Counted from the stretch's first letter, positions 39,127 through 48,370 are shown. The stretch is DNA of 64,000 bases from Desulfuribacillus stibiiarsenatis (GCF_001742305.1 NZ_MJAT01000037.1:104535-168534); one strand, 5' to 3'. Notes: generated by a model not told the origin, from the letters alone. A program made the numbers and translations.

Positions 39127-40515
39127 ATGAAGAAGACAGTCACACAACATCACAAAAACGTCAATGAGAATCCCTGTAATATGTGTATGCCTATGGGAGG
39201 GATTCTACCGTTTAAAGGGATTGAAGGATCGATGGTGATTATGCATGGTTCACAAGGCTGTAGCACCTATATGCGCCGTCATATGGCAGAGCATTATAAC
39301 GAACCAATTGATGTTGGTTCGTCGTCTCTCAATGAAAAGGGTACAGTATACGGCGGTGAAAAGAATTTAAAAACTGGACTACAAAACATTATTAAGGTGT
39401 ATCAGCCAAAGCTTATTGGTGTATTAACGACTTGCCTAGCAGAAACAATTGGTGAGGATGTAGAACGGATTACCGCAGATTTTAAAAAAGAACATTCAGA
39501 TTTATCAGCAAAAATTGTGCCGTGCGCAACCCCAGGATATGGAGGAACACAATTTGAAGGGTATTTTTTGACATTGAAACAGATTCTTAAACACCTCACA
39601 AAACCGTCGGAATCCCATGACAAAATCAACATCATTGTTCCCAATATATCACCAGCAGACATTAGGGAAATAAAGAGGATCCTGCAAGTAATGGAAATTG
39701 CCCATACAATTTTCCCGGATTATTCAGACACACTTGATCGTCCATATGAAAGACCGTATAAGAAAATCCCAGACGGTGGCACTACCATTGCAGATATTGT
39801 GAAAATGTCGGGGGCAAAAGCTACGATTCAATTTGCTGCGATGGTTGACGACGAGTTATCGCCAGGGCTTTTTCTGAAAGAAAAATACGGGATAGAACTA
39901 CACAATATACCTATCCCAACAGGGTTAGAAAGTACAGATATATTCTTGCATACGTTAAGCAGTATCTCAGGAAAAGAAATACCACAAACGATACAGCAAG
40001 AGCGTGGAAGGCTACTCGATTGTATGATTGACTCTCATAAATATAATGCAGAAGGTAATGCCGTGATCTATGGCGAGCCTGAACAGGTCTATGCCATCAC
40101 AAAGGCTTGTCTAGAGAATGGAATTATTCCGAAAGTCGTTGCAACAGGAAGTAAAACAACCAAACTAAAGGCAGCTCTTCAACCCATGATAGAACAACTA
40201 GACATGGGGATAGAAATTGTGCAGGAAACAGACTTTTCTGTCATTAGAAGTCTAAGTGTGAAACATCATGTAAATCTAGCGATTGGGCATTCTGACGGAA
40301 GATATTTGACAGAACAAGAAGGAATTCCACTCGTAAGACATGGTTTCCCGATTCATGATCGTGTCGGTGGCCAACGACTACTGTCCGTAGGTTATACAGG
40401 AACAACAATGCTACTCGACCGGTTAACCAATACTTTACTAGAGAACAAATATAATCAATATCGAACAAAAATGTACAAAGAATATTACGAAAAAAACTTT
40501 TTAATAGGAAGCTGA
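39127..40515 (+). CDS. nifN: Nitrogenase cofactor scaffold NifN
   Basis: A 462-residue NifK-like protein that pairs with NifE. The N-terminus NPCNMCMPMGGILPFKG and HGSQGCSTYMRRH resemble NifK, and LTTCLAETIGEDVE is the third conserved region. It follows nifE by 12 bases with AAGGAGGGG upstream. In C. pasteurianum nifN is fused to nifB; here they are separate genes, with the nifB ribosome site at the nifN stop. Confidence 0.94.
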   Translation: MKKTVTQHHKNVNENPCNMCMPMGGILPFKGIEGSMVIMHGSQGCSTYMRRHMAEHYNEPIDVGSSSLNEKGTVYGGEKNLKTGLQNIIKVYQPKLIGVLTTCLAETIGEDVERITADFKKEHSDLSAKIVPCATPGYGGTQFEGYFLTLKQILKHLTKPSESHDKINIIVPNISPADIREIKRILQVMEIAHTIFPDYSDTLDRPYERPYKKIPDGGTTIADIVKMSGAKATIQFAAMVDDELSPGLFLKEKYGIELHNIPIPTGLESTDIFLHTLSSISGKEIPQTIQQERGRLLDCMIDSHKYNAEGNAVIYGEPEQVYAITKACLENGIIPKVVATGSKTTKLKAALQPMIEQLDMGIEIVQETDFSVIRSLSVKHHVNLAIGHSDGRYLTEQEGIPLVRHGFPIHDRVGGQRLLSVGYTGTTMLLDRLTNTLLENKYNQYRTKMYKEYYEKNFLIGS

Positions 40516-40525
40516 GGTGATAGTT

Positions 40526-41863
40526 ATGGCATGTTCAACCGAAAAACACCCTTGTTATTCAGCAGATGCACATCACAAATTTGCGCGGATGCACCTTCCG
40601 GTAGCACCAAAATGTAATATTAGCTGTAACTATTGTAACCGCAAATTTGACTGTATGAATGAAAGTCGCCCAGGTGTTACCAGTGAGTTATTAGATCCCA
40701 ATGAAGCATTATTCAAGTTTCAAGTGGTGAAAGAGAAAATTCCTCAATTAAGTGTTGTGGGAATCGCTGGTCCAGGAGATGCCCTAGCGAACTGGAAAAA
40801 CACGAAGCAAACGATTTCGTTAATTAAAGAGTCGATAGAACAGCAAAACCCATTGAAATCATCATGCGGCGAAGCGGATGATGACTCAGAGATCATATTT
40901 TGCCTATCCACCAATGGCTTGATGCTCCCGCTCTATGCACAAGAGATTGTTGACTTAGGAATTAACCATGTGACAATCACGATTAACACCTTGGATGCAG
41001 AGATTGGGGCCAAGATTTATAAGCACATCGTATGGAATGGTGTAGTGTATAAAGGTGAAGAAGCGTCAAAAATTCTTATCAACAATCAACTACATGGGCT
41101 AGAGTTTCTAGCGCAGCAAGGTGTGTTAGTAAAAGTCAACATCGTTATGATTAAAGGCGTGAATGACCATCACATTCCTGAAGTGGTCAAAAAAGTAAAA
41201 CAATTAGGTGCGTTTATGACGAATATTATGCCGTTAATTCCAGCACCAGGTAGTGTGTTTGAAGATCATCCGCAAACGAGTATGAAGGAAATCGTCCAAA
41301 TGCGTAAAGATTGCGAGCTTGATTTGCAACAAATGCATCACTGTAAACAGTGTCGTGCCGATGCCATAGGCTTGTTAGGGGAAGATCGCTCGATAGAATT
41401 TAGAGATTTATGTAAAAAGAAAGCTGCTGAGAAAACTGCTGAAAATGAGATAAAAGTTGCACAGCAAGAAGTGGCTGCAATCACAGAAGCATTTGATTCA
41501 AGTGCGGAATCTAAAAAAGATGAGACCTACAAAGTAGCTGTTGCTACGAAAAGTGGTATCATCGTAGACTTGCATTTTGGTCATGCAGAAGAATTCGCCA
41601 TTTATCAATATAAAAATCAGCAATTTCTATTACTCGAAAAACGTAAGGTTTCTAAGTATTGCAATGGTGAGGACGAATGTAAGGAAGACAAACGCAAGCA
41701 AATGGTGAATATGCTGCGCGACTGTGATGCGGTATTATCCCTGCGAATAGGGCATTCCGCAGAACAAAATCTAGTAAATCATGGGATTTGTAGCTTCCAA
41801 CATTATGAAACGATTGAAAAGAGCCTAGCCTATGTTGTTGAGAATTTAAAAAAAGCCAATTGA
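40526..41863 (+). CDS. nifB: Nitrogenase cofactor biosynthesis radical SAM protein NifB
   Basis: NifB builds the 8Fe-9S-C core (NifB-co) from two 4Fe-4S clusters and S-adenosylmethionine. The radical SAM motif is in KCNISCNYCNRKFDC, and HHCKQCRADAIGLLGED is a second conserved NifB segment. From about residue 335 a NifX-like domain follows (VAVATKSGIIVDLHFGHAEEF). I chose the ATG at 40526, 6 bases after GAGGTG; an in-frame GTG at 40517 lies within that ribosome site. Total 445 residues. Confidence 0.97.
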   Translation: MACSTEKHPCYSADAHHKFARMHLPVAPKCNISCNYCNRKFDCMNESRPGVTSELLDPNEALFKFQVVKEKIPQLSVVGIAGPGDALANWKNTKQTISLIKESIEQQNPLKSSCGEADDDSEIIFCLSTNGLMLPLYAQEIVDLGINHVTITINTLDAEIGAKIYKHIVWNGVVYKGEEASKILINNQLHGLEFLAQQGVLVKVNIVMIKGVNDHHIPEVVKKVKQLGAFMTNIMPLIPAPGSVFEDHPQTSMKEIVQMRKDCELDLQQMHHCKQCRADAIGLLGEDRSIEFRDLCKKKAAEKTAENEIKVAQQEVAAITEAFDSSAESKKDETYKVAVATKSGIIVDLHFGHAEEFAIYQYKNQQFLLLEKRKVSKYCNGEDECKEDKRKQMVNMLRDCDAVLSLRIGHSAEQNLVNHGICSFQHYETIEKSLAYVVENLKKAN

Positions 41864-41891
41864 TATCGTAAAAAGGGAAGGGAGATTTCTA

Positions 41892-42206
41892 ATGGATAAG
41901 CCAAAAAAACACATTTTCGTATGTAGTAGTTCAAGAATTAATGGACAACAAAAAGGGTTCTGTCACTCGAAGGATTCTGTAAACTTAGTGGAAACATTTA
42001 TGGAAGAGTTAATGGATCGCGGCATCAGTGGCGAGGTTATGGTTACGAACACAGGATGCTTAGCCATATGTGAGAAGGGCCCTATCGTCATCGTATACCC
42101 TGAAAATATCTGGTATGGAAACGTAAGTGATGATGACGTGGAAGAAATTCTAGATGAGCATATTGAAGGTGGCAAACCAGTAGAGCGACTGATGATTTTT
42201 AAGTAA
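41892..42206 (+). CDS. [2Fe-2S] ferredoxin of the C. pasteurianum type
   Basis: A 104-residue thioredoxin-fold ferredoxin. Cysteines at positions 11, 24, 56 and 60 coincide with the four cluster ligands of the C. pasteurianum 2Fe-2S ferredoxin; the non-ligand Cys14 of that protein is serine here. That protein is known to associate with the MoFe protein. The gene sits 28 bases after nifB in the nif operon, so a role in electron supply or cofactor assembly is likely. Confidence 0.92.
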   Translation: MDKPKKHIFVCSSSRINGQQKGFCHSKDSVNLVETFMEELMDRGISGEVMVTNTGCLAICEKGPIVIVYPENIWYGNVSDDDVEEILDEHIEGGKPVERLMIFK

Positions 42207-42262
42207 AAAAATAAAGGGAATCATTTGTTCCGTGAGATTCCGTCAGTAAAGGAGGTTATCGA

Positions 42263-42904
42263 GTGGCTAAAATTATTGCATCTTTTGTCAATGAATCAAG
42301 GGAAATCCTTCCATTGAATGAGAATGGCGAAGTAGTTGTATTCAAAAAAGAAATGGGACATTGGTCTCTGATCAGGTCTAAAAGATTTGATATGCGCGAA
42401 GTGAAGAATATTCGTGAATTGCGAAGCGAAATGGGCAATATCATAAGTTTTCTTGATGATTGCAAAACATTCATTGGAAATTCAATCACAGGTGTTCCTT
42501 TTTTCGAACTTGAAAAAGCAGAAATTGATAGTTGGGAGTTTGAAGGGAAGGCAGAAGAATTTCTAGATTACGTATATCAAAAAGATCTGTTAGAAGTAGA
42601 AGAAGCATTACTACAATCGAAAGAAAAAGAAGATGAGTTAGCTTCGTTACAGCCAATTGATCTAGGGAACGGAATCTTTGAGGTAGTTTTATCAAAGGTC
42701 CAAGGCACCAATCTCGGGATTACTTCCAAGCAGCTATTGATTCCAGTCTTAAGCAAAGGGGCTTTCTATCAGCTGAATGTGATCTGCAATCACGTTCCAC
42801 CATGGCTAGAAGCCGAATTAATAAAACATAATTTTACTAGCAATATAGAGAAAATCAATGATAAAGAATTAAAGCTTACGATTGCAAAGAAAGTCTGTAC
42901 GTAA
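42263..42904 (+). CDS. AnfO-family nitrogenase accessory protein
   Basis: A 213-residue protein with the AnfO layout: an N-terminal MAKIIASFVNESREILPL, a middle segment LDDCKTFIGNSITGVPFFEL, then WEFEGKAEEFLDYVYQ. AnfO was named from the iron-only nitrogenase operon, where its exact job is unsettled. Here it lies inside a molybdenum nif operon, and no anfHDGK is in the window. The start is GTG at 42263 with AAAGGAGG. The C-terminal part (about 130-213) is less familiar to me. Confidence 0.8.
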   Translation: MAKIIASFVNESREILPLNENGEVVVFKKEMGHWSLIRSKRFDMREVKNIRELRSEMGNIISFLDDCKTFIGNSITGVPFFELEKAEIDSWEFEGKAEEFLDYVYQKDLLEVEEALLQSKEKEDELASLQPIDLGNGIFEVVLSKVQGTNLGITSKQLLIPVLSKGAFYQLNVICNHVPPWLEAELIKHNFTSNIEKINDKELKLTIAKKVCT

Positions 42905-42935
42905 TACTCCTAAGGACTTGCAAAGGGTGGTAATG

Positions 42936-44096
42936 ATGACGATTGAATACAAGAAGCGCCCCATAACAATCATAGACCGGACATTTACTTCTATAAGTCA
43001 TGTTAATTCAAAGCTTCATTCACCATATACACCATTGGAACGCGCTCAATTGCGAGACCTTGTAAAGATGCTAATTCGAGTTGGAGTAGATATATTTGAA
43101 ATCAACCAAAGAACTGTTTCGTTCATGCAGGAACTACATGGATTTCCCCTTGCCTATCGGTTTGAGGATGATTACCAATATAATGCCCGCCAAAGTAACG
43201 ATTATGGTATTGAAGATATCATTAAGAACTGTCAATATCTAATAATCCCTTACCACATAGCAGGATTTTTCATACAAGAGCACCATTTGAGCGAGCATCA
43301 TTTATTCGCACAGTTAACACAGCGATACAGAAATAAGATTATCATAGAATGTAATGTGGCGAATTTTCAAAAATTACAGGTAATTCTAATGAGTGATCAA
43401 TGGCGCTCCATTTCCAGACAATACACAATTGATGTTTTGCGAATTCGTGGATTGAGTCAAATCGCCGTCCCTTTTTTAACAGACGAAATTTCTCAGATTC
43501 GAGAATTAGTACAGTGTAGCATTGATTGGTGCCCTTGCAATAGTAGTTATTCAGCAACAGCAATCACGATAGAAGCATTAGATTATACAGTAGATAGTAT
43601 TTCTACACACTTTAATGGTGGTATATCAGATACAGTCACAGATACGACCACACCATTAGAAGAAATTATTATGGCGATTCATTATCTTAAGCAACCGAAA
43701 GGGATACGCCCTGACTATTCGGTTTTTCCTGATATCACTGCCCTATATGAGAGCCTTACTGGCGATCGAATTAATGGTATGAAACCGATAATAGGGAAGG
43801 ATATATTCAAATATGAGTCAGGGATTCATGCGGATGGAATCGCTAAGAACCATGCAACCTACGAACCATATGCACCTGAAGTAGTAGGGAATATCCGAGA
43901 GCTTTATATTGGAAAGCATTCTGGAATGAAATCACTAACTTCGTTCATGGAAAAGTGGAAGATATCAATCACCCATGATCAGTCGAAGGCTTTATTACAG
44001 TCGATTCGTGCCTTTAGTGTAAATTATAAACGGAATGTTCGAGAGGAAGAATTATTTTATCTATGTCATTCCATTCTTAAGAGTCATCCATCTTAG
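42936..44096 (+). CDS. nifV-omega: Homocitrate synthase omega subunit (split NifV)
   Basis: A 386-residue protein related to the homocitrate/isopropylmalate synthase family. It has a degenerate barrel start (IIDRTFTSISHVNSK, lacking the RDGEQ catalytic segment) and an intact C-terminal half with KYESGIHADGI and IGKHSGMKS. In C. pasteurianum NifV is split into omega and alpha proteins encoded in this same order. Homocitrate is the organic part of FeMo-co. I chose the second of two adjacent ATG codons (42936) for its spacing to GGGTGG; 42933 is possible. Confidence 0.85.
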   Translation: MTIEYKKRPITIIDRTFTSISHVNSKLHSPYTPLERAQLRDLVKMLIRVGVDIFEINQRTVSFMQELHGFPLAYRFEDDYQYNARQSNDYGIEDIIKNCQYLIIPYHIAGFFIQEHHLSEHHLFAQLTQRYRNKIIIECNVANFQKLQVILMSDQWRSISRQYTIDVLRIRGLSQIAVPFLTDEISQIRELVQCSIDWCPCNSSYSATAITIEALDYTVDSISTHFNGGISDTVTDTTTPLEEIIMAIHYLKQPKGIRPDYSVFPDITALYESLTGDRINGMKPIIGKDIFKYESGIHADGIAKNHATYEPYAPEVVGNIRELYIGKHSGMKSLTSFMEKWKISITHDQSKALLQSIRAFSVNYKRNVREEELFYLCHSILKSHPS

Positions 44097-44115
44097 TTTG
44101 ATTGGAGGTTTATGT

Positions 44116-44952
44116 ATGAATATTGTAGATACCACATTGCGTGATGGGGAACAAAAGGCTGGGGTTGCTTTCAATGTATGTGACAAAGTGAAAATAGCAA
44201 AACTTCTAGACTATATAGGAGTAGCGCAGATTGAAGCTGGCACGCCATCGATGGGTGGAGTGGAGCGGAAAAGTATTGAGAAAATTGTGGAACTTCATTT
44301 GCAAGCGAGAATATCTGCTTGGAATCGCATGAACCACCTGGACATTCAAGCTTCCATTGAATGTGGAGTGGATATTATTCATATTTCCATACCCGCATCG
44401 GATCTACACATTTACTATAAATTTAATCAAACAAGACAATGGGTGATGGAACAAATGGAAAGTTGTATTGATTATGCAAGGGAGCGCAATCTAGAAGTTC
44501 ACATTGGGTTAGAAGATGCATCTAGGGCTGACATTGATTTTATTCTTGAAATCTGTCGCAAGGCTCAGAAAGCAGGGGCTTCAAGAATACGTTACGCCGA
44601 CACAGTTGGAATTTTGACTCCTAGTAAAGTCTATCAAGACATTCAGACAATTTGTGAACACATTGAAGTTCCAGTAGGAATCCATGCGCATAACGACTTT
44701 GGTATGGCAGTAGCAAATTCTCTAGCTAGCGTTAGGGCGGGAGTTACCTTTGTCGATACAACAATTGGAGGATTCGGTGAGCGGAGTGGAAATTGCAATT
44801 TACTGCATATGCTCAAAGCAGCGATTGTACAAGGCCAAGGGACAAAAAAAGAAGAAGCATCTTTACAGAAGCTTCTAAAGGTGCAAGATGAAATCTTGCG
44901 TATATTTCATAACCATTCATCCAATTCCTTTAATACAGTAGCTTTCGCTTGA
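44116..44952 (+). CDS. nifV-alpha: Homocitrate synthase alpha subunit (split NifV)
   Basis: The 278-residue protein is the catalytic barrel of homocitrate synthase, beginning NIVDTTLRDGEQKAGVAF, with the metal-binding HAHNDFGMAVANS and GGFGERSGNC segments. It stops where the C-terminal lid and dimer domain of full NifV would start, and that part is supplied by the omega protein encoded upstream. The ATG at 44116 follows TTGGAGG; an upstream in-frame start at 44035 lies within the omega gene. Its last 46 bases overlap the end of the converging DUF3793 gene. Confidence 0.9.
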   Translation: MNIVDTTLRDGEQKAGVAFNVCDKVKIAKLLDYIGVAQIEAGTPSMGGVERKSIEKIVELHLQARISAWNRMNHLDIQASIECGVDIIHISIPASDLHIYYKFNQTRQWVMEQMESCIDYARERNLEVHIGLEDASRADIDFILEICRKAQKAGASRIRYADTVGILTPSKVYQDIQTICEHIEVPVGIHAHNDFGMAVANSLASVRAGVTFVDTTIGGFGERSGNCNLLHMLKAAIVQGQGTKKEEASLQKLLKVQDEILRIFHNHSSNSFNTVAFA

Positions 44953-45488
44953 TCAAAAGCTGCAAAAACGTGTTTTGCACGTTCGGCATCGTGATAGACC
45001 TTCCAGTATCCGCAAAGCAAACAATTTTGTCCTGCATTTTTAATAAAACCACAGACATCTTCTAGGGGAATCCCTAAGAATATCCCGATTTCGTGAGGAC
45101 ATGATTCGTCGAAATGCTTTTTTAACTGATGTAGACAATCTTCTGTCGACATATGCTCGTGATAGCCATAGCCCTTTAGGAATGCCATGTTTTTGCGTTG
45201 AAATAATATATCCTGAAGCATTTGCGGGTTATAAAAAAGAACTAAACTGCTATCAGGCTGTGTACGGATTTCAAAGAAACTTACAAATGGGTCATTGGCA
45301 AATAAGTACTGATATTGTTTCCAAAGCTTATGTAAGTTCCTTCCGCCAGAAGTGAAAGATAAGAGGTTGGAAGGTTTCTTCCCAGCACTTGTAGGAGCAA
45401 TATGGTACGCAATTGTGGTAATAAGATAGTTCCTGTCATCTAACTGTTCTCTCTTATCTATGAAATCTTTTGATAGTTGTTTGTCCAT
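44907..45488 (-). CDS. DUF3793 family protein
   Basis: A 193-residue cytoplasmic protein of unknown function. The N-terminal IAYHIAPTSAGKKPSNLLSF, the middle HEIGIFLGIPLEDVCGFI and the cysteine segment NCLLCGYWKVY are the family marks. The two cysteines in CLLC could bind metal or heme, but that is inference. Homologues often neighbour flavodoxin genes in Bacillota, as here (24-base gap). I chose the ATG at 45488, 8 bases after GAGGTG; starts at 45494 and 45497 are too close to it. Confidence 0.8.
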   Translation of the reverse strand: MDKQLSKDFIDKREQLDDRNYLITTIAYHIAPTSAGKKPSNLLSFTSGGRNLHKLWKQYQYLFANDPFVSFFEIRTQPDSSLVLFYNPQMLQDILFQRKNMAFLKGYGYHEHMSTEDCLHQLKKHFDESCPHEIGIFLGIPLEDVCGFIKNAGQNCLLCGYWKVYHDAERAKHVFAAFDQAKATVLKELDEWL

Positions 45489-45512
45489 TTTCATCACCTC
45501 GCACGGTAAAAT

Positions 45513-45953
45513 TTAATGATTTGGTTGTGTCACAATTTGTTTGCCAAATTGTTGGCATTTTTCTATGCCAGTAGAGCTGGGATAGCCTTGTAGAATTACA
45601 GAATCAGCAATAATTTTTGCACCGTATTGAGTCATGCGCTTTTCCCATTCTTCCATCCATTCGCCATCGCCCCAATCATAAGAACCAAATAATATCATTG
45701 GTTTATCTTGGAGCTTCTCATCTTTAAGCGAAGTAACAAATGGTTCCATCTCTGTGTCTTCTAATTCTTCCGCACCCATTGCCGGGCAACCTAATGCAAC
45801 TATATCGGCATTGAATACATCGTTCGTAGTTGCTTGACTAACTGGTATAAGGGTGACGTTCGCACCCGCATTACGAGCACCTTCTGCGATTGCATTTGCC
45901 ATACCTTCAGTGTTTCCAGTACCGCTCCAATATATAATTGATAAAGTCGTCAT
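45513..45953 (-). CDS. Flavodoxin
   Basis: A 146-residue FMN electron carrier. The phosphate loop is WSGTGNTEGMA; GCPAMGAEELEDTEMEPF and FGSYDWGDGEW are the flavin-flanking loops of clostridial flavodoxins. I chose the ATG at 45953 because GAGGAG is 8 bases upstream; the in-frame start at 45983 lies inside the Fur box. A Fur-type operator just upstream predicts induction under iron limitation, when flavodoxin replaces ferredoxin, possibly as donor to NifH. Confidence 0.94.
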   Translation of the reverse strand: MTTLSIIYWSGTGNTEGMANAIAEGARNAGANVTLIPVSQATTNDVFNADIVALGCPAMGAEELEDTEMEPFVTSLKDEKLQDKPMILFGSYDWGDGEWMEEWEKRMTQYGAKIIADSVILQGYPSSTGIEKCQQFGKQIVTQPNH

Positions 45954-45968
45954 AAATCTCATCTCCTC

Positions 45969-45987
45969 GTCAATGATAATCATTATC
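45969..45987 (-). promoter_or_regulatory. Fur box of the flavodoxin gene
   Basis: The 19 bases GTCAATGATAATCATTATC match the Fur consensus GATAATGATAATCATTATC except at the first three positions. It lies 15 bases upstream of the flavodoxin start codon and just after the candidate transcription start, so bound Fur would block initiation or elongation. Confidence 0.85.
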
Positions 45988-45996
45988 GTTATTTAA

Positions 45997-46025
45997 AGTA
46001 TATAATATAAATTTCCCATTGTAAA
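45997..46025 (-). promoter_or_regulatory. Candidate flavodoxin promoter
   Basis: On the minus strand TTTACA (46020-46025) and TATACT (45997-46002) are 17 bases apart. Transcription would begin near 45990, placing the Fur box at about +3 to +21. Confidence 0.6.
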
Positions 46026-46161
46026 CACTCAAATTTAGATAATTTGTGACATATAATGATGAGAACGTTCAATTATACTGTTTTTCATTGACAATCCAAG
46101 AATTTATTATGATAATGTTGATTGAATGGATGAAGAATAAATCAATATGGGGTGAATTACA

Positions 46162-46563
46162 TTGATTAATCATAACAATGACGCTTTTTCAGCTCCAGAG
46201 GTTTTCGCAGAGGTTGAGCAAAACATACAAATTGTACATATAAAAGGGAAATTGAATTATGGAACAACGCAAACTGTAAAAGATTCTATGGCGAAATTAT
46301 TCACAACTGCCGATGGATACATCATAGATTTATCCAATGTGGAGAATATTGATAGTACAGGTTTTGGGGTATTAATTAATTTCGCAAAAAGAATTGCTGA
46401 GATTGAGCGTAAGATGGCAATCGTGGTAACGAATGATTTTATTTATGACTTATTTAAGATTTCTAAATTTGACCTTGTATTTCCTCTCGTGAAATCTAAG
46501 GCAGATGGAATTAAGATTTTAAAGGAAGGTTTTGAACGACCGCTACCATTAAAAGAGTACTAA
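46162..46563 (+). CDS. STAS-domain anti-sigma factor antagonist
   Basis: A 133-residue single STAS domain of the SpoIIAA/RsbV type. The phosphorylatable serine is in VENIDSTGFGVLINF. Such proteins release a sigma factor or output protein when unphosphorylated. No kinase gene is adjacent; the RsbW-like ATPase at 15375-15773 is one candidate. The start is TTG with GGGGTGA upstream. Monocistronic. Confidence 0.85.
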   Translation: MINHNNDAFSAPEVFAEVEQNIQIVHIKGKLNYGTTQTVKDSMAKLFTTADGYIIDLSNVENIDSTGFGVLINFAKRIAEIERKMAIVVTNDFIYDLFKISKFDLVFPLVKSKADGIKILKEGFERPLPLKEY

Positions 46564-46581
46564 GATTGTTAGCATTAGTTT

Positions 46582-46626
46582 AAGGCACACCTGACATGGG
46601 TAGCTTACATGTAGGTGTGCTTTTAT
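46582..46626 (+). terminator. Intrinsic terminator after the STAS gene
   Basis: GCACACCT at 46585 pairs with AGGTGTGC at 46613-46620, extended by ACATG/CATGT pairing inside the loop, and is followed by TTTTATT. Confidence 0.8.
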
Positions 46627-46702
46627 TAGCATAACTAGACTTTATCATTAGATTCTGTAAACATTCTGGTTGTGCGATGCCTTTTTCGAAGGAGGAGTAG
46701 TT

Positions 46703-47224
46703 ATGTCAATTTTTCAAGCATTTATACCGAATATGTACGTAAACACCATTCACCAAATCCATCCAGAAGAGCTATTGAAGAAAGGCATTCAAGGAGTTTT
46801 AACGGATTTAGATAATACATTAGTGCGTTGGGATCAGCCCGAAACTACAAAGGAAGTAACATCTTGGATTGAATCTTTGCAAGAATTAGGAATTCAAGTG
46901 TATATTATTTCAAATAATAGTTTTATTCGAGTGAAAGAATTTGCTGAACCGATTCAAATACCATATTTACATAAAGCTCGTAAGCCACTCAAAAAAGGTT
47001 TTAGAAAAGCACTACAAGATATGAAATTACCAGCATCAAAGGTAGCATTAGTTGGGGATCAAGTATTAACAGATGTTCTTGGCGGAAATCGGATGGGATT
47101 ATATACAATTTTAGTCGATCCAATAGGAGAGAAAGAATACTTCACAACGAAAATCAATCGCAGAATTGAGAAGAAAATCGTAAGACATTTATTTAACAAG
47201 GGGTTAATCACATGGAAACGTTAA
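46703..47224 (+). CDS. yqeG: YqeG-family HAD phosphatase
   Basis: A 173-residue HAD IIIA-type phosphatase. Motif I is LTDLDNTLV, motif II IISNN and motif IV VGDQVLTDVLGG. The B. subtilis homologue heads the same gene row and may act on a phosphorylated lipid or sugar; its substrate is not settled. The ATG at 46703 follows GAAGGAGG. It overlaps yqeH by 13 bases. Confidence 0.92.
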   Translation: MSIFQAFIPNMYVNTIHQIHPEELLKKGIQGVLTDLDNTLVRWDQPETTKEVTSWIESLQELGIQVYIISNNSFIRVKEFAEPIQIPYLHKARKPLKKGFRKALQDMKLPASKVALVGDQVLTDVLGGNRMGLYTILVDPIGEKEYFTTKINRRIEKKIVRHLFNKGLITWKR

Positions 47225-48354
47225 AAGGCAAATGCTACGGATGCGGTGCGGAACTGCAATTTGTTGATGAATCAATTCCGGGTTTTGTTCCAGAAAAACT
47301 ACTAGATAAGCCAGGGGTTATATGTAAGCGCTGTCATAGAATCAAACATTACAATGAAGTGATTCGTGTGACTTTAGAGGAAGAAAAGTTCGTAGACATT
47401 TTACGGCAAATATCCACTCAATCGGCGGTTGTTATCTATGTAATGGATAGCTTTGATTTTGAAGGATCTTGGATCACTCAATTAAAAAAGCTAATCAAAG
47501 ACCAGCCGATTTATGTTGTTGTCAATAAAATCGATATCCTTCCAAAGGATATCAATCAGCAAAGAATTCGCTTGTGGATAAAACATGAATTAGAAAAGAA
47601 GAAACTTCCTGTGCAAGCAATTTTTCTAGCGAGCGCATATAAGCAGTGGGGAATTGATGAAATCGCCACATACGTAAGGAATAATAAAGGGAAACGAGAC
47701 GTTTATGTAGTAGGTGCCACAAATGTAGGAAAGTCCACTTTAATCAATCGATTAATACCATTATTAGTAGCTGAAGATGGTATAGAGGCAAGTACGAAAC
47801 TTTTTGATTTACCAGAATTAACGACATCTGTATATCCGGGAACAACAGTTGAAGCATTGAAAATTCCACTGAGTCGTAAAAGTGCAATTTATGACACTCC
47901 GGGGATTGTGAAAAAGGACCGTTTGATTGAACAAATTTGTCCAAGCTGTTTAAATATTGTTACACCAAGCAAAAAAATCGATCCAAGGATTTTTCAATTG
48001 AATGACCAACAAACCTTATTTTTTGGGGGTCTGGCTCGCATTGATTATGTCAAAGGAAATAAACAATCGTTTGTGTGTTATGTATCCAATGATTTAGTAG
48101 TGCATAGAACGAAGTTAGAAAAAGCAGACGAATTATATGAAAAGCACTATCTAGAGCTACTATCGCCGCCTTGTAAAGAGTGTGAGAGCGACCTTGCACT
48201 GACCAAAGAATACGAATTTGATATTCCTGCCAATCACGAAACAGACCTTGTTATATCAGGATTAGGTTGGTTGACAATCAAGGGTGAAGCTGCGCTTGTG
48301 AAGATTCGAGTACCGCAATCGGCACAAGTAGTAAAAAGAAAAGCATTAATATAG
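47212..48354 (+). CDS. yqeH: Ribosome biogenesis GTPase YqeH
   Basis: A 380-residue circularly permuted GTPase needed for 30S subunit assembly. An N-terminal zinc finger (CYGCGAEL, CKRCHRIKHY) precedes the permuted G motifs: NKIDIL (G4) comes before GATNVGKST (G1) and YDTPGI (G3). The C-terminal domain binds RNA. It overlaps yqeG and is followed by aroE, as in Bacillus. Confidence 0.95.
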   Translation: METLKGKCYGCGAELQFVDESIPGFVPEKLLDKPGVICKRCHRIKHYNEVIRVTLEEEKFVDILRQISTQSAVVIYVMDSFDFEGSWITQLKKLIKDQPIYVVVNKIDILPKDINQQRIRLWIKHELEKKKLPVQAIFLASAYKQWGIDEIATYVRNNKGKRDVYVVGATNVGKSTLINRLIPLLVAEDGIEASTKLFDLPELTTSVYPGTTVEALKIPLSRKSAIYDTPGIVKKDRLIEQICPSCLNIVTPSKKIDPRIFQLNDQQTLFFGGLARIDYVKGNKQSFVCYVSNDLVVHRTKLEKADELYEKHYLELLSPPCKECESDLALTKEYEFDIPANHETDLVISGLGWLTIKGEAALVKIRVPQSAQVVKRKALI

Positions 48355-48370
48355 AAATGGGAGAATTTAT

